Positions 8,094-16,666 of a DNA stretch of 40,473 bases are shown here, one piece after another. The notes under the pieces were generated by a model, which was not told the DNA's origin, did no database searches, and saw only the letters and a list, made by a program, of their open reading frames with translations. Made by a program: the position numbers and the translations under genes. Each line of letters begins with the position of its first letter. The first letter of the stretch is position 1. Origin of the DNA: Shinella sp. SUS2 (GTDB lineage Bacteria; Pseudomonadota; Alphaproteobacteria; Rhizobiales; Rhizobiaceae); contig NZ_KQ410750.1 of assembly GCF_001262505.1 (NCBI RefSeq), forward strand, positions 1 through 40,473, given 5' to 3'.

Positions 8094-8789
8094 TCACACC
8101 GCCCGGCCGATCACGGAGCCGATCAATGCGGTCGAGGCCATCGCGACAGCGCCCCAGAACACCACCCGGATAGTCGGTTTCCAGATGCTGGCGCCGCCCG
8201 CCCGTGCCCCGATTGCGCCGAGGATGGCAAGACCGATGAGGCAAGCAAGGGACACGGTCCATGCAGCCGTTCCGGCCGGCGCAAGCAGGGCGACGATCAA
8301 CGGCAAAGCCGCACCCGCCGCAAACGTGACCGCCGAGGTCAGCGCAGCTTGAACCGGTCTTGCCATCACATGGCTCGCCAATCCGAGTTCATCCCGCGCA
8401 TGGGCTTCGAAGGCATCCTTCGCCATCATCTGTTCGGCGACCTGCCGGGCCAGCTCTGGGGCCACGCCGCGCTGCTCGTAGATTGCCGCGAGTTCGGCCA
8501 ACTCGGCCTCCGGCTGCGTCGCCAGCTCGTGCCGTTCCCGCGCCATGTCGGCTTCCTCGGTATCGGCCTGCGAACTGACCGACACATATTCGCCCGCCGC
8601 CATCGACATCGCCCCGGCCACCAGACCGGCAACACCGGCAACAAGGATCTCATGCGAGGCGTTGGTCGCCGCGGCGACACCGACGATCAGGCTCGACGTC
8701 GAGATCAACCCGTCATTGGCACCCAGTACAGCCGCCCGAAGCCAGCCTATCCGTTCGATGAGATGATTTTCCTTGTGAAGGGCGCGCAT
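8094..8789 (-). CDS. VIT1/CCC1 family iron/manganese transporter
   Basis: The 231-residue membrane protein shows the VIT/CCC1 pattern: an N-terminal helix with LGANDGLISTSSLIVGVAAA, then MSMAAGEYVSVSSQ, a cytosolic charged stretch with metal-ligand residues (about 90-150) and three more helices. Family members move Fe2+ or Mn2+ out of the cytosol. The chosen start at 8789 has a GGAGC ribosome-binding site; a frame to 8852 has none. The gene ends two bases before the P1B-4 ATPase start, so the two form an operon. The Irr-box-like palindrome is about 100 bases upstream. Confidence 0.9.
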   Translation of the reverse strand: MRALHKENHLIERIGWLRAAVLGANDGLISTSSLIVGVAAATNASHEILVAGVAGLVAGAMSMAAGEYVSVSSQADTEEADMARERHELATQPEAELAELAAIYEQRGVAPELARQVAEQMMAKDAFEAHARDELGLASHVMARPVQAALTSAVTFAAGAALPLIVALLAPAGTAAWTVSLACLIGLAILGAIGARAGGASIWKPTIRVVFWGAVAMASTALIGSVIGRAV

Positions 8790-8887
8790 GAATGGTGCTC
8801 CGAGCAGTGATTGTGTGTGCAGCGGGATGATGCTGCGTCGACGCAACCTCATTCCGTGATGGAAGGAAAACGCAGAAAAATGTTCAG

Positions 8888-8904
8888 TTTAGAATTATTC
8901 TAAC
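8888..8904 (-). promoter_or_regulatory. Candidate Irr-box (ICE-like) iron-responsive operator
   Basis: The plus strand reads TTTAGAA-TTA-TTCTAAC, a near-perfect palindrome with 15 of its 17 bases fully symmetric around the centre. It matches the TTTAGAA-N3-TTCTAAA pattern I know for Irr (ICE) boxes in Rhizobiales with one terminal difference. It lies about 100 bases upstream of the VIT/CCC1-P1B-4 operon in an AT-rich patch, a plausible promoter position. Irr represses iron-export genes when iron is low, which would make sense here. The rest of the 306-base gap (8790-9095) shows no gene. Confidence 0.6.
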
Positions 8905-9095
8905 TAAAGGACTAATTCAAGATACAACCGGCCTTTGGAACCTCACTAGCCAACCACACGGTCTACGGCCATTGGGCGATCACCGGATCCCGGCAGGTCT
9001 GCGATCAAGACCAAGATCGCTCGCCCGCCGGACGACCCGGTGTCACCCACAGATAGACAGCTTCGAGGCTAAGCCTACTCGCAAGGCAACCATCG

Positions 9096-9413
9096 CTAGT
9101 CCAATTCCGTCTCCGGCGACGTACCGATGGTACTGCCATCGCCGAAGCGCTTGACGCTGCCATCGACGACCTCGAGCGTTGCGGGATCGATCTTCACCTT
9201 GAGGACGTTCCCGCTGGTGTCAGTGACCCGAAGTTCGTAGCAGCCATCGTCGATCTTCATCTTGTCGATGGTCCATCCGAAGTCGCCCGCAAGCTTCCCG
9301 AGAGCTTCGAAGGATTGCCTCTTCTGAGGCGGAACGTCGCACGCCTCTCCAGCAAACGCAGCCGTTGCCGGAAGCACCGCGAGCAATGCAAGCACTGCCA
9401 ATGTCTTTCTCAT
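9096..9413 (-). CDS. Secreted PepSY-domain protein (second copy)
   Basis: The 105-residue protein has a signal peptide (MRKTLAVLALLAVLPATAAFA) and a PepSY_2-like domain (WTIDKMKIDDGCYELRV, then VKIDPATLEVVDG). It is a paralogue of 1125-1520, sharing the IDDGCYE core. Start 9413 is supported by AGGAGAAG upstream; an extension to 9458 lacks a ribosome-binding site. It stands between the iron-export pair and the DevABC-like operon, on the same strand as both but separated by 139 and 306 bases, so it may be monocistronic. The periplasmic role is unknown. Confidence 0.85.
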   Translation of the reverse strand: MRKTLAVLALLAVLPATAAFAGEACDVPPQKRQSFEALGKLAGDFGWTIDKMKIDDGCYELRVTDTSGNVLKVKIDPATLEVVDGSVKRFGDGSTIGTSPETELD

Positions 9414-9552
9414 GATTTCTTCTCCTGGGCTGTGTTGTCGATGGAGGAAATCATGCACAGAGGGACTGACGGGCTACTGAAGATCGGCAGAAATTGCCGT
9501 CAGCTTCCGGTCAGCAAACACCGCCATCGTTGCAGCGGAAAGATAATCGTTC

Positions 9553-10278
9553 TCACGGGCCCGTTTCGAAGCCGCGCCCTTCGCCTGCTTCTTCGTGGGT
9601 GACCCCGTCGCGGATGTGGTAGATGCGCCTGAAGGTGGGGATGATCTTTTCGTCGTGCGTGACGACGATGATCGCCGTTCCGAATTTCACGGCCATGTCG
9701 TTGAGGATCCGGATCACGGTCAACGCGCGCACACTGTCGAGCGGGGCGGTCGGCTCGTCGGCAAGAATGACAGGCGGCCGGTTGACCAATCCGCGCGCGA
9801 TGGCAACGCGCTGTTGCTCGCCGCCGGAGAGCTGCGATGGCATCGCATCGGCTCGGTGCTCGACATCGAGTGCTTTTAGAAGCTCTCGCGCGCGTTGGCG
9901 TGATTCATGATTTGGGATGCCGGCAAGCATGGGAAGCAGGGCGACATTGTCGGTCACGTCCAAAAAGGGAATGAGGTAAGGCGCCTGGAAGACAAAACCG
10001 ATCTTGTCGCGCCTCAACGCACGCAGATCGCGGATCTTCCATCCATCGTCATAGATCAGCTCGTCACCAAGGGTCATCCGCCCACCGCTCGGGTCGATGA
10101 CCGCCCCCAGAGCTTTGAGTAAGGTACTCTTCCCAGAACCCGACGGTCCAATCAAACCGACGACCTCGCCGGGCGCGACCCGCATATTGACGTCTTTGAG
10201 GGCATCGACGGCGGTGGAGCCGCTGCCATATCGCTTGCGGATTTTCTCGATCAGTATCCCGCCGCCCATCTCAGCCAC
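9553..10278 (-). CDS. ABC exporter ATPase, DevA/LolD-like
   Basis: The 241-residue ATPase has Walker A GPSGSGKS (44-51), a Q-loop (FVFQAPYL), the signature LSGGEQQ (150-156), Walker B ILADEP (171-176) and the switch His208. It belongs to the MacB/LolD/DevA group that energises FtsX-type permeases. Its start lies 8 bases inside the permease gene, so coupling is strong. With the permease and HlyD-type adaptor upstream it forms a DevABC-like exporter that would push a substrate across the envelope through an outer-membrane channel not encoded here. The substrate is unknown; glycolipid or drug is typical of relatives. Confidence 0.92.
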   Translation of the reverse strand: MAEMGGGILIEKIRKRYGSGSTAVDALKDVNMRVAPGEVVGLIGPSGSGKSTLLKALGAVIDPSGGRMTLGDELIYDDGWKIRDLRALRRDKIGFVFQAPYLIPFLDVTDNVALLPMLAGIPNHESRQRARELLKALDVEHRADAMPSQLSGGEQQRVAIARGLVNRPPVILADEPTAPLDSVRALTVIRILNDMAVKFGTAIIVVTHDEKIIPTFRRIYHIRDGVTHEEAGEGRGFETGP

Positions 10279-11473
10279 CGATCGCCTCGGCGGGGTCGAC
10301 CTTCAACGCCATCCGGATCGCGACGATGCTGGCGAGCGCGCATATGGCGATGACAACGATAACGCCGATGATCGTATCGGCGGAAAGAAGAAGGACGAAT
10401 TTCGGAAACAACGGCGCTGCAAAGGTCGCCGTGATCTTGCCAACGACGAAGCCGATCAGCCCGAGCACGATTGCCTGCTGCAGGATCATGGATGCGATCG
10501 TGCGATTGCGGGTACCGATCAGCTTCAGCACAGCGATCTCGCGTATCTTGTCCATTGTCAGTGTGTAGATGATGAAGGCGACGATCGCTGCGCTGACAAC
10601 GGCCAGGATCGCGAGGAACATGCCGATCTGCTTGGCCGAGGTGGCGATCAGCTTACCGACCAGAATCTCCTCCATCTGCGGGCGGGTGTAGACCGTCAGT
10701 CGCTTCCACCTCGCGATGTCTGTCGCGATCCGGTCCTGGTCGTATCCCGGTTTGGTGCGCACCAGAACGGCGTTTACATAAGGGTTGCTGTTTTGCGAGG
10801 CGATGATGGCGTCCAGCAAGCCGGGAACGCCCGGCCGATTGAACTCGGGATTCTCGCTAGTGCGCCGGCGCTGACGGACAATGGAGTCGTTGTCCTTGAG
10901 GAATTGCGCTTCCTGCGCGTCCTTCAGCGGGATGAAGACCATCGGGTCGCCGCCCGACGACACCGTCCGTCGCGTCAAACCCACAACGGTAAAATGGTTC
11001 CTTCGGACAACGATCCTGTCTCCCAGAGAAAAACCAGTGGCGACATCGGCAACCGCCTCGTAGTGGCTGCGCGTGATGTGCCGCCCGGCGACAAGGAAGG
11101 GCGGTCGGCCAGGTGTCGCCATGTCCCCTGGCGCAACGCCCACCACCATGGATCGCACGTCGGAGGTTCCTTTGCGGACCTGCATTGTAAGATAAGTCAC
11201 GTTGGCGGCTCGCTCGACACCGGGGATCGCCAGGATCATGCGGTAAATGTCATCGTTGATGCTCGAGGACTCGGCGTATGGACCGAGCGTGTTCTGCTGG
11301 ACAACCCACATATCGGCGCCACTATTGTCGAGCAGCACCTTGCCGTCATCGACCATCCCCCGATAGACGCCTGCCATGGTGAAGGTCACACCGATCAGCA
11401 GACCCAGACCGACACCCGTGAAGACAAACTTCCCCCAGGAATGCAAAATGTCGCGTCCGGCAAGACTGATCAT
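10271..11473 (-). CDS. ABC exporter permease, DevC/FtsX-like
   Basis: The 400-residue permease has an N-terminal helix (about 15-40), a large periplasmic MacB_PCD-like domain (about 45-265) and three C-terminal helices of the FtsX domain (about 275-390, including MDKIREIAVLKLIGTRN). Length and topology are normal for DevC. The start overlaps the adaptor stop by 4 bases and the end overlaps the ATPase by 8, forming a tight three-gene unit. It is homologous in type to the truncated permease at 30034-31053, whose operon has the same adaptor-permease order. Confidence 0.92.
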   Translation of the reverse strand: MISLAGRDILHSWGKFVFTGVGLGLLIGVTFTMAGVYRGMVDDGKVLLDNSGADMWVVQQNTLGPYAESSSINDDIYRMILAIPGVERAANVTYLTMQVRKGTSDVRSMVVGVAPGDMATPGRPPFLVAGRHITRSHYEAVADVATGFSLGDRIVVRRNHFTVVGLTRRTVSSGGDPMVFIPLKDAQEAQFLKDNDSIVRQRRRTSENPEFNRPGVPGLLDAIIASQNSNPYVNAVLVRTKPGYDQDRIATDIARWKRLTVYTRPQMEEILVGKLIATSAKQIGMFLAILAVVSAAIVAFIIYTLTMDKIREIAVLKLIGTRNRTIASMILQQAIVLGLIGFVVGKITATFAAPLFPKFVLLLSADTIIGVIVVIAICALASIVAIRMALKVDPAEAIGG

Positions 11474-12663
11474 TTGAGGAGCTCCGCCGGATTGTCAGCG
11501 ACACGAATGCGGCTCGTGCTGAGCAATTTCGAGGCGCTGTAGACGACAATCTCGTCGCCAATTTTCAGACCCTTCGTGATCTGCACGGTTCCTTCCAGGT
11601 CGGCAGCCCCCAGTTGGACAACCGTAAACCGGATCTTCCCACCTTCGATCTTCCAGACACCCAACTTGCCGCCGAGGTTCTGGACCGCGGCATTCGGAAT
11701 GGTCGGCGAGGCGGCGATCTCGGGCAGGGCGACCGATACTTCGGCCAACTCGCCAATTGAGGGCAGCGGCACGGGAAGCGTGTCGAAGTTCACCTTTGCA
11801 AGATTTTCTTCCGTCACCGCATCCGCAAGGACTTCCACCCGCGCAACGCTTCCCGGTAATCCCTCGCCGGCGCGTGAGCGCAGCGCGATCGTGGCGGGCA
11901 AATCCTGCCGCAAGCCCGTGGCGGCAATCTGATCGAACCTGGCATTGATCCAGAGATTTTTTGGATCAATCATTTCCACGACCGATTGGCCTGCGACCAC
12001 GGTCGTTCCCGGTTCTGCTTTTCTTGCGGAAACGACACCGTCTACCGGCGCAAGCAGAACCAGGTTCTCCCGCTGCTTGACCAGACCGTCACGGTCGGCG
12101 CGGTTACGATGGAGATCCTGCTGCGAAGCGAGAAGATTGGACTGAGCGGCCGAGAGAGCGGCCTGCGCCACCTCGCTCTCTTGCCGCTTCGTTTCGACTG
12201 CGACCTCACTCACGGCGCGGGTCTTCCAGAGTTCTTCATACCGCTTCGCCTGAGCAAGTGCGTAATCCTTGCGCGTCCTGGTATCGACCACCTGCGCTTC
12301 GGCGACTTTGATCGACGCTTCCGCTCGGCCGATCGCCGCTTCAAGTGCCGCGATGCGGGCATCAAGGTCTACCGGGTCCATTTCGGCCAGGGTCTGGCCG
12401 GATCGAACCTGATCACCCACATCAACAAGAATCCTGCCGATACGTCCCGCGCTGGTGGGGCCGATCTTGTAGGAGAAACGCGCTTCGACAGTGCCAATGC
12501 CGAACAACGCCGGTGAAATCGAACGGGCCTCGACGACGGCAGTCGTAACGGACACCGGCGCGAGAGGGCCGGAGCGCAGGACCACATAGCCAAACAAGGC
12601 CGCGGTCACAGCTCCAACGCCAATGAGCAACAGTGTGCGGCGCTGCAATGAAGGCAGTTTCAT
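11470..12663 (-). CDS. HlyD/DevB-type periplasmic adaptor
   Basis: The 397-residue protein has one N-terminal membrane anchor (about residues 11-33), a split lipoyl domain (SAGRIGRILVDVGDQVRSGQ and LLAPVDGVVSARKAEPGT), a long coiled-coil hairpin between them (about 95-190) and beta-barrel and membrane-proximal domains. It would join the inner-membrane ABC transporter to an outer-membrane channel. ATG 12663 is preceded by GGAGG at good distance; an extension to 12861 runs into the TetR gene and was rejected. It heads the DevABC-like unit, 118 bases after the TetR gene. Confidence 0.92.
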   Translation of the reverse strand: MKLPSLQRRTLLLIGVGAVTAALFGYVVLRSGPLAPVSVTTAVVEARSISPALFGIGTVEARFSYKIGPTSAGRIGRILVDVGDQVRSGQTLAEMDPVDLDARIAALEAAIGRAEASIKVAEAQVVDTRTRKDYALAQAKRYEELWKTRAVSEVAVETKRQESEVAQAALSAAQSNLLASQQDLHRNRADRDGLVKQRENLVLLAPVDGVVSARKAEPGTTVVAGQSVVEMIDPKNLWINARFDQIAATGLRQDLPATIALRSRAGEGLPGSVARVEVLADAVTEENLAKVNFDTLPVPLPSIGELAEVSVALPEIAASPTIPNAAVQNLGGKLGVWKIEGGKIRFTVVQLGAADLEGTVQITKGLKIGDEIVVYSASKLLSTSRIRVADNPAELLK

Positions 12664-12781
12664 CGACCTGCCTCCAGGCAAATCTGCGTCATTGAATGAT
12701 CTGCGATGGGGGTGACGCGCCTCGCTGACGTCGTCTTGATCGAGCGAACGGGAGATTTCGTCGCCGAGGAATGCCGATCGA

Positions 12782-13387
12782 TCATCTCGGCACCTCGACA
12801 GCGCGCCGATACAACGCAAAAACACCTGGGGCGATTGCACGTATCTGCGCAACATCGCCAACTAGCAGGGATTGCATGACAAGACCCTGGATCGCCCCGA
12901 TGAAGAGCGCTACGGCGGCCTTGTCATCCAGCGTGTCGGCGAATTCACCCTGCTCCTTGCCGTCCGCGATGAGCCGCCCGAGACGCTCGCCGTAGCGTTG
13001 GATCAAAGTATGCGCCATTCGCTTGGCAAGGGTCTGCTCCGCGCGCTGCAGTTCGCCGAACAGCATCCTGGGCACACCGGGATGTTCCATGATGAACTCG
13101 ATATGCGCGAAGAATGCCGCTTCCAGTGCGTCAATCGGAGAGGACTTCGCGGACGTGGCCTTGTCGATGCGCGCCAGAAGGCGCTCCGCTACCCACTCCA
13201 TAACCGCCTGAAGAATGGCGTCCTTCGATGGGAAGTGCCTGAACAAGGCGCCTTGTGTCACACCCATGCGCTGCGCGATCGCTCCGGTCGTAATGTCCGC
13301 AGGGTTTTGTTCGGCCGCCAGATCGATGACGGTCTCGACGGTCACCCTGCGTCGTTCCGGAGCTGAGAGGTTGGTCGAGCGCGGCAT
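12782..13387 (-). CDS. TetR-family transcriptional regulator
   Basis: The 201-residue repressor has an N-terminal TetR helix-turn-helix at about residues 33-60 (ITTGAIAQRMGVTQGALFRH) and an all-helical ligand domain. The gene precedes the DevABC-like operon on the same strand and follows the RND pump gene. Fifteen bases upstream of its start is a 24-bp palindrome, so autoregulation, and control of the exporter by read-through, is likely. The ligand is not predictable; exporter substrates are typical inducers. Confidence 0.92.
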   Translation of the reverse strand: MPRSTNLSAPERRRVTVETVIDLAAEQNPADITTGAIAQRMGVTQGALFRHFPSKDAILQAVMEWVAERLLARIDKATSAKSSPIDALEAAFFAHIEFIMEHPGVPRMLFGELQRAEQTLAKRMAHTLIQRYGERLGRLIADGKEQGEFADTLDDKAAVALFIGAIQGLVMQSLLVGDVAQIRAIAPGVFALYRRAVEVPR

Positions 13388-13401
13388 CAGCGGTTACCCC
13401 A

Positions 13402-13425
13402 AAGATAGTAATTAATTACTATCTT
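13402..13425. promoter_or_regulatory. 24-bp perfect palindrome, candidate TetR operator
   Basis: The sequence is centred on AATT|AATT with half-site AAGATAGTAATT and its exact complement. It lies between the TetR start (13387) and the RND pump stop (13466), in the only AT-rich stretch of the area. The position suits repression of the TetR-DevABC transcript. Confidence 0.7.
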
Positions 13426-13465
13426 ACAATTTAGACCATTTTTCAAGAGGCTATGCAAGCGCCGA

Positions 13466-16400
13466 TCATTTCAGCGCCACATAGATCGCCGGAATGACGA
13501 GCACCGTGAGAAGCGTCGAGGAGACGAGACCGAACAGCAGCGCGATGGCGAGCCCCTGGAAAATCGGGTCGGTCAGGATCACGCCCGCGCCGATCATCGC
13601 GGCGAGCGCGGTCAGCAGGATCGGCTTGAAGCGGACGGAGCCGGCCTCAAGCAGTACATCGACCATTGGCCTGCCCTGCCCCCCGGAATGGCGGATGAAA
13701 TCCACCAGCAGGATCGAATTGCGCACGATGATGCCGGCAAGCGCGATGAACCCGATCATCGAGGTTGCCGTGAACGGCGCCGCGAACAGCCAATGCCCGA
13801 GCATGATGCCGATGAAGGTGAGCGGGATCGGCGTCAGGATGACCAGCGGAAGCTTGAACGAGCCGAACTGCGCGACCACAAGGATATAGATGCCGAGGAT
13901 CGCCACCATGAACGCCGCGCCCATGTCGCGGAAAGTAACCCAAGTCACCTCCCACTCGCCATCCCAGAGCAGGATCGGGCGGGTTTCGTCATCGGGCTGA
14001 CCGTGGAGCGCGATCACCGGCTTCGGAACATTGCCCCAATCCGCCTTGGAAATCGCATCGTTCACGGCGAGCATGCCGTAGATCGGCGCTTCGTAAGCGC
14101 CGGCAAGCTCTGCCATGACCATCTCCGCCGCCCGGCCATTGTGCCGGAAGACAGGATACGATGCCGGCTGCTCGGAGACCGACACGACGTCGCCGAGTTC
14201 GACGACACCAAGGCCCGCCGGCAGCGCGTTGGCCGGGACCGGCGTGGTGAGCGCGCGTTCGTCGATCACCTTCTCACCCTTCGGCAGGGCGATGCGGATC
14301 GGGATCGGCTGACGGCCGCCGCCGCGATGCGAATAGCCGACCGTGGTGCCGCCATAGAGATAACGCAACGTGTCATAGACGTCGGACTGCTCGACCCGAT
14401 AATAATCGAGATTGTCCTGGTCGATCGCGACACGCATACGCTGCGGCTGATTGTGGTAGCTGTCGTCGACGTCGACGATGAAGGGCACGCTCTTGAAGGC
14501 GTCGCGAACCTTTCCGGCGACGGCACGGCGCGTCTCGGCGTCCGGTCCGTATATCTCAGCCAGCAGCGTCCCCAGCACAGGCGGGCCAGGCGGCGGTTCC
14601 ACCACTTTCACCACTGTGCCTTGCGGCAACGCAAGGCCCTCGAGGCGCTTACGAATATCAAGGGCGATCGCATGGCTCGCGCGGCCGCGCGAGCCTTTGG
14701 GCAGAAGGTTGACGACGATATCGCCCTGCTGCGGTTCGGCGCGCAGATAATAGTGCCGCACCAATCCATTGAAGTCGAAAGGTGACGCTGTTCCGGCATA
14801 GGTCTGGAAGGATACGATCTCCGGCATGTCGCCCAGCCGCTCCACCATTTGCTGCAATGTCCGGTCCGTATCCTCGACCGAAGAGCCCTTGGGCAGGTCG
14901 ACGATCACTTGAAGGTTGGTCTTGTTGTCGAAGGGCAGCAGCTTGGCGGTGACGTGCTTGGTGTAGAGAAGGCCAAGCGACGCGATCGTGGCCATGCCGA
15001 CGACCAGCAGGAACGCCCAGGCCCGGGCGCGGCTCCGCAGGACAGGCCGCGCGACCATCGCGTAAATTCTGCCGAGACGCCCTCCATCGGCCGCGGCATG
15101 AGCGTGTCCGCGCACTGCCTCCTTCCGGCCGAGCTTCATCATCAGCCAGGGCGTAAGGATCACCGCGACGAAGAAAGAGAACAGCATCGCTGCCGAGGCG
15201 TTCGCCGGGATCGGGCTCATATAGGGTCCCATCATCCCCGACACGAACAACATCGGAAGGAGCGCAGCCACGACGGTCAGCGTGGCGACGATGGTCGGGT
15301 CGCCGACCTCGGCAACGGCGTCGACAGCGGCCGCGCTGCGCGATCGGTCGTCCTGCATGGCCCAGTGGCGGGCGATGTTCTCGATGACGACGATGGCGTC
15401 GTCGACCAGGATGCCGATCGAAAAGATCAGGGCGAACAGGCTGACACGGTTCAGCGTATAGCCCATGAGCCAGGACGCGAAGAGCGTGAGCAGGATGGTG
15501 ATCGGAATGACGACCGCGACCACCATCGCCTCGCGCAAGCCGATGGCAATGGCGACCAGGAAGACGATCGAGACGGTTGCGAGCCCAAGATGGAACAGGA
15601 GCTCGTTCGCCTTCTCGTTGGCGGTCTCGCCGTAATCGCGCGTGACCGTCATCTCGACATCCTTCGGAAAGATCTGGCCGCGGGTCTGCTCCAGACGCTT
15701 TACGATATCATCGGCAATGACCACGGCATTGGTGCCTGGCCTCTTGGCGATCGCAAGAGAAACCGCCGGAACCCTTTGCAGCCCATCTGCTGTCGAACGG
15801 ACATCGGTGACACGGGCCTCCGCCGGCGAGGTGGCAAGGACCGTTTTTGCGACATCGCGCACATAGACGGGCCTGCCGTCGCGCGCGGTGAGAAGGATGT
15901 TGCCAATTTCGGAGAGCTCCTGCAGCGTCTGCCCGGCAACAATCGCGCGCTGCTGGCCGCCTTCGCGCACCGTGCCGACGCGGAAGGAACGGTTTGCCCC
16001 CTCGATCTTGGCGGCGAGTTGCTGAAGGGTGATGCCATAGAGCGAGAGCTTTTCCGGATCTGGCTCGACCTCGAACTGCTCGGGCTGCTCGCCAGCGATA
16101 TAGGTGAGGCCGATATCAGGCAGCTTGGCGACCTCGACCTGCAGCTCGTGCGCCAGCCTTGTCAGCCCGTTGGCGGTCCAGTGCCCGGCGCTCTTCTGTG
16201 TTGGCCGCAGCGTAACGACGACGATCGCCACATCGTCGATCCCGCGTCCTACGATCAGCGGATCGGGAATGCCGACGGGGATGCGGTCCATGTTCGCCCG
16301 GACCTTCTCATGCACCCGCAGGATCGCGGCATCGGCATTGGTGCCGACCTTAAACCGCGCCGTGACGAGCGCACCATCATCCTCGGTCTGGGAATAGACG

Positions 16401-16666
16401 TGTTCGACGCCGTCGATCGCTTTGACGATGGTCTCGAGCGGTTCGGTTACGAGCTTGACCGCATCCTCGGTCTTCAAGCCGTTCGCCTGTACGCGGATAT
16501 CGACCATCGGCACCGAGATCTGCGGCTCCTCCTCGCGCGGCAACGATACCAGTGCAACCAGCCCCAGGACGAAGGCGGCCAGCAAGAAGAGCGGCGTTAG
16601 CGGCGAGCCGATGAAGGCACGGGTCAAGCCACCGGCCAGACCGAGATTAAGTCTTGGCGGCGTCAT
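13466..16666 (-). CDS. RND efflux pump permease subunit
   Basis: The 1066-residue AcrB/MexF-type transporter has a start typical of the family, with a first helix (LTPLFLLAAFVLGLVALVSL) then PREEEPQISVPMVDI. It contains two large periplasmic loops, twelve predicted helices and the proton-relay pair in helix 4 (GILVDDAIVVIENIARH). The length is normal. It belongs to the less-studied RND branch often found next to sulfide oxidation or DUF2892 genes, rather than the classical multidrug or CusA-type pumps; the substrate cannot be told. The start overlaps the adaptor stop (ATGA). No outer-membrane factor is encoded nearby. Confidence 0.93.
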   Translation of the reverse strand: MTPPRLNLGLAGGLTRAFIGSPLTPLFLLAAFVLGLVALVSLPREEEPQISVPMVDIRVQANGLKTEDAVKLVTEPLETIVKAIDGVEHVYSQTEDDGALVTARFKVGTNADAAILRVHEKVRANMDRIPVGIPDPLIVGRGIDDVAIVVVTLRPTQKSAGHWTANGLTRLAHELQVEVAKLPDIGLTYIAGEQPEQFEVEPDPEKLSLYGITLQQLAAKIEGANRSFRVGTVREGGQQRAIVAGQTLQELSEIGNILLTARDGRPVYVRDVAKTVLATSPAEARVTDVRSTADGLQRVPAVSLAIAKRPGTNAVVIADDIVKRLEQTRGQIFPKDVEMTVTRDYGETANEKANELLFHLGLATVSIVFLVAIAIGLREAMVVAVVIPITILLTLFASWLMGYTLNRVSLFALIFSIGILVDDAIVVIENIARHWAMQDDRSRSAAAVDAVAEVGDPTIVATLTVVAALLPMLFVSGMMGPYMSPIPANASAAMLFSFFVAVILTPWLMMKLGRKEAVRGHAHAAADGGRLGRIYAMVARPVLRSRARAWAFLLVVGMATIASLGLLYTKHVTAKLLPFDNKTNLQVIVDLPKGSSVEDTDRTLQQMVERLGDMPEIVSFQTYAGTASPFDFNGLVRHYYLRAEPQQGDIVVNLLPKGSRGRASHAIALDIRKRLEGLALPQGTVVKVVEPPPGPPVLGTLLAEIYGPDAETRRAVAGKVRDAFKSVPFIVDVDDSYHNQPQRMRVAIDQDNLDYYRVEQSDVYDTLRYLYGGTTVGYSHRGGGRQPIPIRIALPKGEKVIDERALTTPVPANALPAGLGVVELGDVVSVSEQPASYPVFRHNGRAAEMVMAELAGAYEAPIYGMLAVNDAISKADWGNVPKPVIALHGQPDDETRPILLWDGEWEVTWVTFRDMGAAFMVAILGIYILVVAQFGSFKLPLVILTPIPLTFIGIMLGHWLFAAPFTATSMIGFIALAGIIVRNSILLVDFIRHSGGQGRPMVDVLLEAGSVRFKPILLTALAAMIGAGVILTDPIFQGLAIALLFGLVSSTLLTVLVIPAIYVALK

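Noticed and set aside
14849..16600. Long open frame on the plus strand opposite the RND pump gene
   Set aside because: It is rich in Arg/Asp/Gly/His without family features and is fully explained as the antisense shadow of a high-GC gene. Similar long frames opposite the SQR-like, DyP and oleate hydratase genes were rejected for the same reason.
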